This document shows positions 23,691 to 38,327 of a stretch of DNA of 64,000 bases, one piece after another; position 1 is the first letter of the stretch; every line of letters starts with the position of its first letter. The notes under the pieces were generated by a model, which saw only the letters and a list, made by a program, of their open reading frames with translations, ran no database searches and was not told the origin of the DNA. The translations under genes and the position numbers were made by a program. The DNA is from Deroplatys truncata (taxonomy: Eukaryota; Arthropoda; Insecta; Mantodea; Mantidae), in assembly GCA_030765065.1 (NCBI GenBank), contig CM060990.1:11655501-11719500 (forward strand). The letters run 5' to 3'.

Positions 23691-24681
23691 TTTATGCTTC
23701 CTCCAAACAAAGGAAGTAATGGGCTGCAAGTGTGTAACAATAAGGTTTATGCTTCCTTTCAAACGAAGGAAGTGATAGGCTGCAAGTGTGTAACAATAGG
23801 GTTTATGCTTCCTCCAAACGAAGGAAGTAATAGGCTGCAAGTGCGTAACAATAGGGTTTATGCTTCCTCCAAACGAAGGAAGTAATAGGCTGCAAGTTTG
23901 TAACAATGGGGTTTATGCTTCCTCCAAACGAAGGAAGTAATAGGCTGCAAGTGTGTAACAATAGGGTTTATGCTTCCTCCAAACGAATGAAGTAATGAGC
24001 TGCAAGTGTGTAACAATAGGGTTTATGCTTCCTCCAAACGAAGGAAGTAATAGGCTGCAAGTGTGTAGCAATAAAGTTGATACTTCCTCCAAACAAAGGA
24101 AGTAATAGGCTGCAAGTGTGTAAAAATAAGGTTTATACTTCCTCCAAACGGATGAAGTAATAGGCTGCAAGTGTGTTACAATAAGGTTGATTATTCCTGC
24201 AAACGAAGGAAGTAATATGCTGCAAGTGTGTAACAATAGGGTTTATGCTTCCTCCAAACAAAGGAAGTAATGGGCTGCAAGTGTGTAACAATAAGGTTTA
24301 TGCTTCCTTTCAAACGAAGGAAGTGATAGGCTGCAAGTGTGTAACAATAGGGTTTATGCTTCCTCCAAACGAAGGAAGTAATAGGCTGCAAGTGCGTAAC
24401 AATAGGGTTTATGCTTCCTCCAAACGAAGGAAGTAATAGGCTGCAAGTTTGTAACAATGGGGTTTATGCTTCCTCCAAACGAAGGAAGTAATAGGCTGCA
24501 AGTGTGTAACAATAGGGTTTATGCTTCCTCCAAACGAATGAAGTAATGAGCTGCAAGTGTGTAACAATAGGGTTTATGCTTCCTCCAAACGAAGGAAGTA
24601 ATAGGCTGCAAGTGTGTAGCAATAAAGTTGATACTTCCTCCAAACAAAGGAAGTAATAGGCTGCAAGTGTGTAAAAATAAG
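23580..24681. repeat. Local 551-bp tandem duplication (10 monomers)
   Basis: Two successive ~551-bp copies (23,580-24,130 and 24,131-24,681). Each begins with the caaacggatgaagtaatagg variant and includes the cctttcaaacgaagg variant (two extra bases in the core). Confidence 0.8.
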
Positions 24682-27600
24682 GTTTATACTTCCTCCAAAC
24701 GGATGAAGTAATAGGCTGCAAGGGTGTTACAATAAGGTTGATACTTCCTGCAAACGAAGGAAGTAATATGCTGCAAGTGTGTAACAATAGGGTTTATGCT
24801 TCCTCCAAACAAAGGAAGTAATAGGCTGCAAGTGTGTATTAATAAGTTTGATACTTCCTTCAAACAAAGGAAGCAATATTTTGCAAGTGTATAACAATAA
24901 GGTTGATACTTCCTCCAAACAAAGGAAGTAATAGGCTGCAAGTGTGTAACAATAAGGTTGATACTTCCTCCAAACAAAGGAAGTAATAGGCTGCAAGTGT
25001 GTAACAATAAGGTTGATACTTCCTCCAAACGAAGGAAGTAATAGGCTGAAAGTGTGTAACAAGAAGGTTGATACTTCCTCCAAACAAAGGAAGTAATAGG
25101 CTGCAAGTGTGTAACAATAAGGTTGATACTTCCTCCAAACAAAGCAAGTAATAGGCTGCAAGTGTGAAACAATAAGGTTGATACTTCCTCCAAACAAAGA
25201 AAGTAATAGGCTGCAAGTGTGTATCAATAAGGTCGATACTTCCTCCAAACAAAGGAAGTAATAGGCAGCAAGTGTGTAACAATAAGGTTGATACTTCCTC
25301 CAAACAAAGAAAGTAATAGGCAGCAAGTGTGTAGCAATAAGGTTGATACTTCCTCCAAACAAAGAAGGAAATAGGCTGCAAGTGTGTAACAATAAGGTTG
25401 ATACTTCCTCCAAACAAAGGAAGTAATAGGCAACAAGTGTGTAGCAATAAAGTTGATACTTCCTCCAAACAAAGGAAGTAATAGGCTGCAAGTGTGAAAC
25501 AAAAAGGTTGATACTTCCTCTTAACAAAGAAAGTAATAGGCTGCAAGTGTGTATCAATAAGGTCGATACTTCCTCCAAACAAAGGAAGAAATAGGCTGCA
25601 AGTGTGAAACAGTAAGGTTGATACTTCCTCCAAACAAAGGAAGTAATTGGCTGCAAGTGTGTAACAATAGGGTATATGCTTCCTCCAACGTAAGGAAGTA
25701 ATAGGCAGCAAGTGTGTAACAATAAGGTTCATACTTCCTCCAAAAAAAGGAAGAAATAGGCTGCAAGTGTGTAACAATAAGGTTGAAACTTCCTCCAAAC
25801 AAAGCTAGTAATAGGCAGCAAGTGTGTAGCAATAAGGTTGATACTTCCTCCAAACAAAGGAAGTAATAGGCAGCAAGTGTGTAACAATAAAGTTGATACT
25901 TCCTCCAAACAAAGGAAGTAATAGGCAGCAAGTGTGTAACAATAAGGTTGATACTTCCTCCAAACAAAGGAAGTAATAGGCAGCAAGTGTGTAGCAATAA
26001 GGTTGATACTTCCTCCAAACAAAGGTAGTAATAGGCAGCAAGTGTGTAGCAATAAAGTTGATACTTCCTCCAAACAAAGGAAGTAATAAGCAGCAAGTAT
26101 GTAACAATAAGGTTGATACTTCCTCCAAACAAAGGAAGTAATAGGCTGCAAGTGTAACAATAAGGTTGATACTTCCTCCAAAAAAAGGCAGAAATAGGCT
26201 GCAAGTGTGTAACAATAAGGTTGATACTTTCTCCAAACAAAGGTAGTAATAGGCTGAAAGTGTGTAACAATAAGGTTGATACTTCCTCCAAACAAAGGCA
26301 GAAATAGGCTGCAAGTGTGTAACAATAAGGTTGATACTTCCTCCAAACAAAGGAAGTAATGGGCAGCAAGTGTGTAACTATAAGGTTGATACTTCCTCCA
26401 AACAAAGGTAGTAATAGGCTTCAAGTGTGTAACAATAAGGTTGATACTTCCTCCAAACAAAGGAAGTATAAGGCTGCAAGTGTGTAACAATAAGGTTGAT
26501 ACTTCCTATAAACAAAGGAAGTAATAGGCTGCAAGTGTGTAACTATAAGGTTGATACTTCCTCCAAACAAACAAAGTAATAGGCTGCAAGTGTGTAACAA
26601 TGAGGTTGATACTTCCACCAAACAAACGAAGTAATAGGCTGCAAGTGTGTAACAATAAGGTTGATACTTCCTCAAAACAAAGGCAGAAATAGGCTGCAAG
26701 TGTGTAACAATAAGGTTCATACTTCCTCCAAACAAAGGAAGTAATGGGCAGCAAGTGTGTAACTATAAGGTTGATACTTCCTCCAAATAAGGTAGTAATA
26801 GGCAGCAAGTGTGTAGCAATACGGTTGATACTTCCTCCAAACAAAGGAAGTAATAGGCTGCAAGTGTGTAACAATAAGGTTGATACTTCCTCCAAACAAA
26901 GGAAGTAACAGGCTGCAAGTATGTAGCAATAAGGTTGATATTTCCTCCAAACAAAAGAAGTAAAAGGCAGCAAGTGTGTATCAATAAGGTTGATACTTCC
27001 TCCAAACAAAGCAAGTAATAGGCAGCAAGTGTGTAGCAATAAGGTTGGTACTTCCTCTAAACAAAGGAAGTAATTGGCTGCAAGTGTGTAAATATAAGGT
27101 TGATACTTCCTCCAAACAAAGGAAGTAATTGGCTGCAAGTTAGTAACAATAGGGTTTATGCTTCCTCCAAACAAAGCAAGAAATAGGCTGCAAGTGTGTA
27201 ACAATAGGGTTTATGTTTCCTACAAACAAAGCAAGAAATAGGCTGCAAGTGTGTAACAATACTGTTTATGCTTCCTCCAAACAAAGCAAGAAATAGTTTG
27301 CAAGTGTGTAACAATAGGGTATATGCTTCCTCCAAACAAAGGAAGTAATTGGCAGCAAGTGTGTAACAATAGGGTTTATGCTTCCTCCAAACAAAGGAAG
27401 TAATAGGCTGCAAGTGTGTTACAGTAAGGTTTATGATTCCTCCAAACAAGGCAAGAAATAAGCTGCAAGTGTGTAACAATAGCGTTGATACTTCCTCCAT
27501 ACAAAGGAAGTAATAGACTGCAAGTGTGTAACTATAAGGTTGATACTTCCTCTAACAAAGGAAGAAATAGGCTGTAAGTGTGTAACAATAATGTTGATAC

Positions 27601-30600
27601 TTCCTCCAAACGATGGAAGCAATAGGCTGCAAGTGTGTAACAACAAGGTTTATGCTTCCTCCAAACGAAGCAAGAAATAGGCTGCAAGTGTGTAACAATA
27701 GGGGTTATGCTTCCTCCAAACGAAGGAAGAAATAGGCTGCAAGTGTGTAACAATAAGGTTTATGCTTCCTCCAAACGAAGCAAGAAATAGGCTGCAAGTG
27801 TGTAACAATAAGGTTATGCTTCCTCAAACGAAGCAAGAAATAGGCTTCAAGTGTGTAACAATAGGGTTTATGCTTCCTCCAAACGAAGCAAGAAATAGGC
27901 TGCAAGTGTGTAACAATAAGGTTTATGCTTCCTCCAAACAAAGCAAGAAATGGGCTGCAAGTGTGTAACAATAGGGTTTATGCTTCCTCCAAACAAAGGA
28001 AGTAATAGGCTGCAAGCGTGTAACAATACGTTTGATACTTCCTCCAAACGAAGGAACTAATAGGATGCAAGTGTGTAAGTATATAGTTGATACTTCCTCC
28101 AAACAAAGGAAGTAATGGGCAGCAAGTGTGTAGCAATAAGGTTAATACTTCCTCCAAAAAAGGAAGTAATAGGCTGAAGGTGTGTAACAATAAGATTGAT
28201 ACTTCCTCCGAACAAAGGAAGTAATAGGCTGAAAGTCTGTAACAATAAGGTTGATACTTCCTACAAACAAAGGAAGAAATAGACTGCAAGTGTGTAACAA
28301 TAAGGTTGATACTTCTTCCATACAAAGGAAGTAATTGGCTGCAAGTGTGTCACAATAGGGTTTATGTTTCCTACAAACGAAGGAAGTAATAGGCTGCAAG
28401 TGTGTAACAATAGGGTTTATGCTTCCTCCAAACAAAGGAAGTAATGGGCAGCAAGTGTGTAACAATAGGGTTTATGCTTCCTCCAAACAAAGGAAGTATT
28501 AGGCTGCAAGTGTGTAACAATAGAGTTTATGCTTCCTCCAAACAAAGGAAGTAATGGGCAACAAGTGTGTAACAATAAGGTTGATACTTCCTGCAAAGAA
28601 AGGAAGTAATAAGCTGCAAGTGTGTAACAATAAGGTTGATACTTCCTGCAAACAAAGGAAGTAATAGGCTGCAAGTGTGTAACAATAGGATTAATACTTC
28701 CTCCAAACAAAGGAAGTTATAGGCTGCAAGTGTGTAACAATAAGGTTGATACTTCCTAAAAACAAAGGAAGTAATAGGCTGCAAGTGTGAAACAATAAGG
28801 TTGATACTTCCTCCAAAAAAGAGGAAGAAATAGGCTGCAAGTGTGTAACAATAAGGTTATGCTTCCTCCAAACAAAGGAATAAATAGGCTGCAAGTTTGT
28901 AACAATAAATTGATACTTCCTCCAAACAAAGGAAGAAATGGGCTGCAAGTGTGTAACGATAGGGTTTATGCTTCCTCCAAACGAAGGAAGTAATAGGCTG
29001 CAAGTGTGTAACAATAAGGTTGATACTTCCTCCAAAGGAAGGAAGTAATTGGCTGCAAGTGTGTGGCAATAAGGTTGATACTTCCTCCAAACAAAGCAAG
29101 AAATAGGCTGCAAGTCTGTAACAATAAGGTTTATGCTTCCTTCAAACAAAGCAAGAAATAGGTTGCACGTGTGTAACAATAGGGTTTATGCTTCATCCAA
29201 ACGAAGGAAATAATAGGCTGAAAGTGAGTAATAATAAGGTTGATACTTCCTCCAAACAAAGGAAGTAATAGGCTGCAAGTGTGTAACCATAGGGTTTATG
29301 CTTCCTCCAAACGAAGGAAGAAATAGGCTGCAAGTGTGTAACCATAGGGTTTATGCTTCCTCCAAACGAAGGAAGTAATAGGCTGCAAGTGTGTAACAGT
29401 AGGGTTTATGCTTCCTCCAAACGAAGGAAGTAATGGGCTGCAAGTGTGTTACAATAAGGTTTATGCTTCCTTTCAAACGAAGGAAGTAATAGGCTGCAAG
29501 TGTGTAACAATAGGGTTTATGCTTCCTCCAAACGAAGGAAGTAATAGGCTGCATGTGTGTAACAATAGGGTTTATGCTTCCTCCAAACAAAGGAAGTAAT
29601 AGGCTGCAAGTGTGTAACAATAGGGTTTATGGTTCCTCCAAAAGAAGGAAGTAATAGGCTGCGAGTGTGTAACAAGAGGGTGTATGCTTCCGCCAAACGA
29701 AGGAAGTAATAAGCTGCAAGTGTGTAACAATAGGGTTTATGCTTCCTCCAAACGAAGGAAGTAATGGGCTGCAAGTGCGTAACAATAAGGTTTATGCTTC
29801 CTCCAAACGAAGGAAGTAATAGGCTGCAAGTGTGTAACAATAGGGTTTATGCTTCCTCCAAACGAGGATGTATTATGCTGCAAGTGTGTAACAATAGGGT
29901 TTATGCTTCCTCCAAACAAAGGAAGTAATAGGCTGCAGGTGTGTATTAATAAGTTTGATACTTCCTTCAAACAAAGGAAGCAATAGGTTGAAGGGTGTAA
30001 CAATAAGGTTGATACTTCCTCCAAACAAAGGAAGAAATAGACTGCAAGTGTGTAACAATAAGGTTGATACTTCCTCTAAACAAAGCAAGTAATTGGCTGC
30101 AAGTGTGTCACAATAGGGTTTATGTTTCCTACAAACGAAGGAAGTAATAGGCTGCAAGTGTGTAACAATAGGGTTTATGCTTCCTCCAAACAAAGGAAGT
30201 AATGAGCAGCAGGTGTGTAACAATAGGGTTTATGCTTCCTCCAAACAAAGGAAGTAATAGGCTGCAAGTGTGTAACAATAGAGTTTATGCTTCCTCCAAA
30301 AAAAGGAAGTAATGGGCAACAAGTGTGTAAAAATAAGGTTGATACTTCTGGCAAAGAAAGGAAGTAATAGGTTGCAAGTGTGTAACAATAAGGTTGATGC
30401 TTCCTGCAAACAAAGGAAGTAATAGGCTGGAAGTGTGTAACAATAAGGTTGATACTTCCTCTAAACAAAGGAACTAATAGGCTGCAAGTGTGTAACAAAA
30501 GGATTGGTACTTCCTCCAAACAAAGGAAGTAATAGGCTGCAAATGTGTAACAATAAGTTTGATACTTCCTAAAAACAAAGGAAGCAATAGGCTGCAAGTG

Positions 30601-31298
30601 TGTAACAATAGGATTGATACTTCCTCCAAACAAAGGAAGTAATAGGCTGCAAGTGTGTAACAATAAGGTTGATACTTCCTCCAAAAAAAGGAAGAAATAG
30701 GCTGCAAGTGTGTAACAAAAGGGTTATGTTTCCTCCAAACAAAGGGAAAAATAGGCTGCAAGTTTGTAACAATAGGGTTTATGCTTCCTCCAAACGAAGG
30801 AAGTAATAGGCTGCAAGTGTGTAACAATACGATTGATACTTCCTCGAACAAAGGAAGAAATAGGCATCAAGTGTGTAACAATAAGGTTGATACTTCCTCC
30901 AAAGGAAGGAAGTAATTGGCTGCAAGTGTGTGGCAATAAGGTCGATACTTCCTCCAAACAAAGCAAGAAATAGGCTGCAAGTCTGTAACAATAAGATTTA
31001 TGCTTCCTTCAAACAAAGCAAGAAATAGGCTGCAAGTGTGTAACAATAGGGTTTATGCTTCCTCCAAACGAAGGAAGTAATAGGCTGCAAGTGAGTAATA
31101 ATAAGGTTGATATTTCCTCCAAAAAAGGAAATAATAGGCTGCAAGTGTGTAACCATAGGGTTTATGCTTCCTCCAAACGAAGGAAGAAATAGGCTGCAAG
31201 TGTGTAACCATAGGGTTTATGCTTCCTCCAAACGAAGGAAGTAATAGGCTGCAAGTGTGTAACAGTAGGGTTTATGCTTCCTCCAAACGAAGGAAGTA
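24270..31298. repeat. Higher-order unit E1 (~7.03 kb)
   Basis: This matches 31,299-38,327 at an offset of 7,029. It contains a type A zone (about 24,880-27,140) homologous to the D-unit type A zones, then mixed A/B monomers. It lacks one monomer near 26,570 that E2 retains, and has one near 27,250 that E2 lost. Confidence 0.82.
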
Positions 31299-34200
31299 AT
31301 GGGCTGCAAGTGTGTAACAATAAGGTTTATGCTTCCTTTCAAACGAAGGAAGTGATAGGCTGCAAGTGTGTAACAATAGGGTTTATGCTTCCTCCAAACG
31401 AAGGAAGTAATAGGCTGCAAGTGCGTAACAATAGGGTTTATGCTTCCTCCAAACGAAGGAAGTAATAGGCTGCAAGTTTGTAACAATGGGGTTTATGCTT
31501 CCTCCAAACGAAGGAAGTAATAGGCTGCAAGTGTGTAACAATAGGGTTTATGTTTCCTCCAAACGAATGAAGTAATGAGCTGCAAGTGTGTAACAATAGG
31601 GTTTATGCTTCCTCCAAACGAAGGAAGTAATAGGCTGCAAGTGTGTAGCAATAAAGTTGATACTTCCTCCAAACAAAGGAAGTAATAGGCTGCAAGTGTG
31701 TAAAAATAAGGTTTATACTTCCTCCAAACGGATGAAGTAATAGGCTGCAAGGGTGTTACAATAAGGTTGATACTTCCTGCAAACGAAGGAAGTAATATGC
31801 TGCAAGTGTGTAACAATAGGGTTTATGCTTCCTCCAAACAAAGGAAGTAATAGGCTGCAAGTGTGTATTAATAAGTTTGATACTTCCTTCAAACAAAGGA
31901 AGCAATATTTTGCAAGTGTGTAACAATAAGGTTGATACTTCCTCCAAACAAAGGAAGTAATAGGCTGCAAGTGTGTAACAATAAGGTTGATACTTCCTCC
32001 AAACAAAGGAAGTAATAGGCTGCAAGTGTGCAACAATAAGGTTGATACTTCCTCCAAACGAAGGAAGTAATAGGCTGAAAGTGTGTAACAAGAAGGTTGA
32101 TACTTCCTCCAAACAAAGGAAGTAATAGGCTGCAAGTGTGTAACAATAAGGTTGATACTTCCTCCAAACAAAGCAAGTAATAGGCTGCAAGTGTGAAACA
32201 ATAAGGTTGATACTTCCTCCAAACAAAGAAAGTAATAGGCTGCAAGTGTGTATCAATAAGGTCGATACTTCCTCCAAACAAAGGAAGTAATAGGCAGCAA
32301 GTGTGTAACAATAAGGTTGATACTTCCTCCAAACAAAGAAAGTAATAGGCAGCAAGTGTGTAGCAATAAGGTTGATACTTCCTCCAAACAAAGAAGGAAA
32401 TAGGCTGCAAGTGTGTAACAATAAGGTTGATACTTCCTCCAAACAAAGGAAGTAATAGGCAACAAGTGTGTAGCAATAAAGTTGATACTTCCTCCAAACA
32501 AAGGAAGTAATAGGCTGCAAGTGTGAAACAAAAAGGTTGATACTTCCTCTTAACAAAGAAAGTAATAGGCTGCAAGTGTGTATCAATAAGGTCGATACTT
32601 CCTCCAAACAAAGGAAGAAATAGGCTGCAAGTGTGAAACAGTAAGGTTGATACTTCCTCCAAACAAAGGAAGTAATTGGCTGCAAGTGTGTAACAATAGG
32701 GTATATGCTTCCTCCAACGTAAGGAAGTAATAGGCGGCAAGTGTGTAACAATAAGGTTCATACTTCCTCCAAAAAAAGGAAGAAATAGGCTGCAAGTGTG
32801 TAACAATAAGGTTGAAACTTCCTCCAAACAAAGCTAGTAATAGGCAGCAAGTGTGTAGCAATAAGGTTGATACTTCCTCCAAACAAAGGAAGTAATAGGC
32901 AGCAAGTGTGTAACAATAAAGTTGATACTTCCTCCAAACAAAGGAAGTAATAGGCAGCAAGTGTGTAACAATAAGGTTGATACTTCCTCCAAACAAAGGA
33001 AGTAATAGGCAGCAAGTGTGTAGCAATAAGGTTGATACTTCCTCCAAACAAAGGTAGTAATAGGCAGCAAGTGTGTAGCAATAAAGTTGATACTTCCTCC
33101 AAACAAAGGAAGTAATAAGCAGCAAGTATGTAACAATAAGGTTGATACTTCCTCCAAACAAAGGAAGTAATAGGCTGCAAGTGTAACAATAAGGTTGATA
33201 CTTCCTCCAAAAAAAGGCAGAAATAGGCTGCAAGTGTGTAACAATAAGGTTGATACTTTCTCCAAACAAAGGTAGTAATAGGCTGAAAGTGTGTAACAAT
33301 AAGGTTGATACTTCCTCCAAACAAAGGCAGAAATAGGCTGCAAGTGTGTAACAATAAGGTTGATACTTCCTCCAAACAAAGGAAGTAATGGGCAGCAAGT
33401 GTGTAACTATAAGGTTGATACTTCCTCCAAACAAAGGTAGTAATAGGCTTCAAGTGTGTAACAATAAGGTTGATACTTCCTCCAAACAAAGAATGTATAA
33501 GGCTGCAAGTGTGTAACAATAAGGTTGATACTTCCTATAAACAAAGGAAGTAATAGGCTGCAAGTGTGTAACTATAAGGTTGATACTTCCTGCAAACACA
33601 GGTAGTAATAGGCTGCAAGTTTGTAACTATAAGGTTGATACTTCCTCCAAACAAACAAAGTAATAGGCTGCAAGTGTGTAACAATGAGGTTGATACTTCC
33701 ACCAAACAAACGAAGTAATAGGCTGCAAGTGTGTAACAATAAGGTTGATACTTCCTCAAAACAAAGGCAGAAATAGGCTGCAAGTGTGTAACAATAAGGT
33801 TCATACTTCCTCCAAACAAAGGAAGTAATGGGCAGCAAGTGTGTAACTATAAGGTTGATACTTCCTCCAAATAAGGTAGTAATAGGCAGCAAGTGTGTAG
33901 CAATACGGTTGATACTTCCTCCAAACAAAGGAAGTAATAGGCTGCAAGTGTGTAACAGTAAGGTTGATACTTCCTCCAAACAAAGGAAGTAACAGGCTGC
34001 AAGTATGTAGCAATAAGGTTGATATTTCCTCCAAACAAAAGAAGTAAAAGGCTGCAAGTGTGTATCAATAAGGTTGATACTTCCTCCAAACAAAGCAAGT
34101 AATAGGCAGCAAGTGTGTAGCAATAAGGTTGGTACTTCCTCCAAACAAAGGAAGTAATTGGCTGCAAGTGTGTAAATATAAGGTTGATACTTCCTCCAAA

Positions 34201-37200
34201 CAAAGGAAGTAATTGGCTGCAAGTTAGTAACAATAGGGTTTATGCTTCCTCCAAACAAAGCAAGAAATAGGCTGCAAGTGTGTAACAATAGGGTTTATGT
34301 TTCCTACAAACAAAGCAAGAAATAGTTTGCAAGTGTGTAACAATAGGGTATATGCTTCCTCCAAACAAAGGAAGTAATTGGCAGCAAGTGTGTAACAATA
34401 GGGTTTAAGCTTCCTCCAAACAAAGGAAGTAATAGGCTGCAAGTGTGTTACAGTAAGGTTTATGATTCCTCCAAACAAGGCAAGAAATAGGCTGCAAGTG
34501 TGTAACAATAGCGTTGATACTTCCTCCATACAAAGCAAGTAATAGACTGCAAGTGTGTAACTATAAGGTTGATACTTCCTCTAACAAAGGAAGAAATAGG
34601 CTCTAAGTGTGTAACAATAATGTTGATACTTCCTCCAAACGATGGAAGTAAAAGGCTGCAAGTGTGTAACAACAAGGTTTATGCTTCCTCCAAACGAAGC
34701 AAGAAATAGGCTGCAAGTGTGTAACAATAGGGGTTATGCTTCCTCCAAACGAAGGAAGAAATAGGCTGCAAGTGTGTAACAATAAGGTTTATGCTTCCTC
34801 CAAACGAAGCAAGAAATAGGCTGCAAGTGTGTAACAATAAGGTTATGCTTCCTCAAACGAAGCAAGAAATAGGCTTCAAGTGTGTAACAATAAGGTTTAT
34901 GCTTCCTCCAAACGAAGCAAGAAATAGGCTGCAAGTGTGTAACAATAAGGTTTATGCTTCCTCCAAACAAAGCAAGAAATGGGCTGCAAGTGTGTAACAA
35001 TAGGGTTTATGCTTCCTCCAAACAAAGGAAGTAATAGGCTGCAAGCGTGTAACAATAAGTTTGATACTTCCTCCAAACGAAGGAACTAATAGGATGCAAG
35101 TGTGTAACTATATAGTTGATACTTCCTCCAAACAAAGGAAGTAATGGGCAGCAAGTGTGTAGCAATAAGGTTAATGCTTCCTCCAAAAAAGGAAGTAATA
35201 GGCTGAAGGTGTGTAACAATAAGATTGATACTTCCTCCGAACAAAGGAAGTAATAGGCTGAAAGTCTGTAACAATAAGGTTGATACTTCCTACAAACAAA
35301 GGAAGAAATAGACTGCAAGTGTGTAACAATAAGGTTGATACTTCTTCCATACAAAGGAAGTAATTGGCTGCAAGTGTGTCACAATAGGGTTTATGTTTCC
35401 TACAAACGAAGGAAGTAATAGGCTGCAAGTGTGTAACAATAGGGTTTATGCTTCCTCCAAACAAAGGAAGTAATGGGCAGCAAGTGTGTAACAATAGGGT
35501 TTATGCTTCCTCCAAACAAAGGAAGTATTAGGCTGCAAGTGTGTAACAATAGAGTTTATGCTTCCTCCAAACAAAGGAAGTAATGGGCAACAAGTGTGTA
35601 ACAATAAGGTTGATACTTCCTGCAAAGAAAGGAAGTAATAAGCTGCAAGTGTGTAACAATAAGGTTGATACTTCCTGCAAACAAAGGAAGTAATAGGCTG
35701 CAAGTGTGTAACAATAGGATTAATACTTCCTCCAAACAAAGGAAGTAATAGGCTGCAAGTGTGTAACAATAAGGTTGATACTTCCAAAAACAAAGGAAGT
35801 AATAGGCTGCAAGTGTGAAACAATAAGGTTGATACTTCCTCCAAAAAAGAGGAAGAAATAGGCTGCAAGTGTGTAACAATAAGGTTATGCTTCCTCCAAA
35901 CAAAGGAATAAATAGGCTGCAAGTTTGTAACAATAAATTGATACTTCCTCCAAACAAAGGAAGAAATGGGCTGCAAGTGTGTAACAATAGGGTTTATGCT
36001 TCCTCCAAACGAAGGAAGTAATAGGCTGCAAGTGTGTAACAATAAGGTTGATACTTCCTCCAAAGGAAGGAAGTAATTGGCTGCAAGTGTGTGGCAATAA
36101 GGTTGATACTTCCTCCAAACAAAGCAAGAAATAGGCTGCAAGTCTGTAACAATAAGGTTTATGCTTCCTTCAAACAAAGCAAGAAATAGGTTGCACGTGT
36201 GTAACAATAGGGTTTATGCTTCATCCAAACGAAGGAAATAATAGGCTGAAAGTGAGTAATAATAAGGTTGATACTTCCTCCAAACAAAGGAAGTAATAGG
36301 CTGCAAGTGTGTAACCATAGGGTTTATGCTTCCTCCAAACGAAGGAAGAAATAGGCTGCAAGTGTGTAACCATAGGGTTTATGCTTCCTCCAAACGAAGG
36401 AAGTAATAGGCTGCAAGTGTGTAACAGTAGGGTTTATGCTTCCTCCAAACGAAGGAAGTAATGGGCTGCAAGTGTGTTACAATAAGGTTTATGCTTCCTT
36501 TCAAACGAAGGAAGTAATAGGTTGCAAGTGTGTAACAATAGGGTTTATGCTTCCTCCAAACGAAGGAAGTAATAGGCTGCATGTGTGTAACAATAGGGTT
36601 TATGCTTCCCCCAAACAAAGGAAGTAATAGGCTGCATGTGTGTAACAAGAGGGTGTATGCTTCCGCCAAACGAAGGAAGTAATAAGCTGCAAGTGTGTAA
36701 CAATAGGGTTTATGCTTCCTCCAAACGAAGGAAGTAATAGGCTGCATGTGTGTAACAATAGGGTTTATGGTTCCTCCAAACAAAGGAAGTAATAGGCTGC
36801 ATGTGTGTAACAAGAGGGTGTATGCTTCCGCCAAACGAAGGAAGTAATAAGCTGCAAGTGTGTAACAATAGTGTTTATGCTTCCTCCAAACGAAGGAAGT
36901 AATGGGCTGCAAGTGTGTAACAATAAGGTTTATGCTTCCTCCAAACGAAGGAAGTAATAGGCTGCAAGTGTGTAACAATAGGGTTTATGCTTCCTCCAAA
37001 CGAGGATGTATTATGCTGCAAGTGTGTAACAATAGGGTTTATGCTTCCTCCAAACAAAGGAAGTAATAGGCTGCAGGTGTGTATTAATAAGTTTGATACT
37101 TCCTTCAAACAAAGGAAGCAATAGGTTGAAGGGTGTAACAATAAGGTTGATACTTCCTCCAAACAAAGGAAGAAATAGACTGCAAGTGTGTAACAATGAG

Positions 37201-38327
37201 GTTGATACTTCCTCTAAACAAAGCAAGTAATTGGCTGCAAGTGTGTCACAATAGGGTTTATGTTTCCTACAAACGAAGGAAGTAATAGGCTGCAAGTGTG
37301 TAACAATAGGGTTTATGCTTCCTCCAAACAAAGGAAGTAATGGGCAGCAGGTGTGTAACAATAGGGTTTATGCTTCCTCCAAACAAAGGAAGTAATAGGC
37401 TGCAAGTGTGTAACAATAGAGTTTATGCTTCCTCCAAACAAAGGAAGTAATGGGCAACAAGTGTGTAACAATAAGGTTGATACTTCCTGCAAAGAAAGGA
37501 AGTAATAGGTTGGAAGTGTGTAACAATAAGGTTGATGCTTCCTGCAAACAAAGGAAGTAATAGGCTGGAAGTGTGTAACAATAAGGTTGATACTTCCTCT
37601 AAACAAAGGAACTAATAGGCTGCAAGTGTGTAACAAAAGGATTGGTACTTCCTCCAAACAAAGGAAGTAATAGGCTGCAAGTGTGTAACAATAAGGTTGA
37701 TACTTCCTCCAAAAAAAGGAAGAAATAGGCTGCAAGTGTGTAACAAAAGGGTTATGTTTCCTCCAAACAAAGGAAAAAATAGGCTGCAAGTTTGTAACAA
37801 TAGGGTTTATGCTTCCTCCAAACGAAGGAAGTAATAGGCTGCAAGTGTGTAACAATACGATTGATACTTCCTCCAACAAAGGAAGAAATAGGCATCAAGT
37901 GTGTAACAATAAGGTTGATACTTCCTCCAAAGGAAGGAAGTAATTGGCTGCAAGTGTGTGGCAATAAGGTCGATAGTTCCTCCAAACAAAGCAAGAAATA
38001 GGCTGCAAGTCTGTAACAATAAGATTTATGCTTCCTTCAAACAAAGCAAGAAATAGGCTGCAAGTGTGTAACAATAGGGTTTATGCTTCCTCCAAACGAA
38101 GGAAGTAATAGGCTGCAAGTGAGTAATAATAAGGTTGATATTTCCTCCAAAAAAGGAAATAATAGGCTGCAAGTGTGTAACCATAGGGTTTATGCTTCCT
38201 CCAAACGAAGGAAGAAATGGGCTGCAAGTGTGTAACCATAGGGTTTATGCTTCCTCCAAACGAAGGAAGTAATAGGCTGCAAGTGTGTAACAGTAGGGTT
38301 TATGCTTCCTCCAAACGAAGGAAGTAA
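31299..38327. repeat. Higher-order unit E2 (~7.03 kb)
   Basis: Second tandem copy of E. Relative to E1 it has a one-monomer gain and a one-monomer loss. It also has a 110-bp gain around 36,640-36,860, where the gagggtgtatgcttccgcc variant appears twice, and a 110-bp loss around 37,600-37,700. The net period stays at 7,028-7,029. Confidence 0.82.
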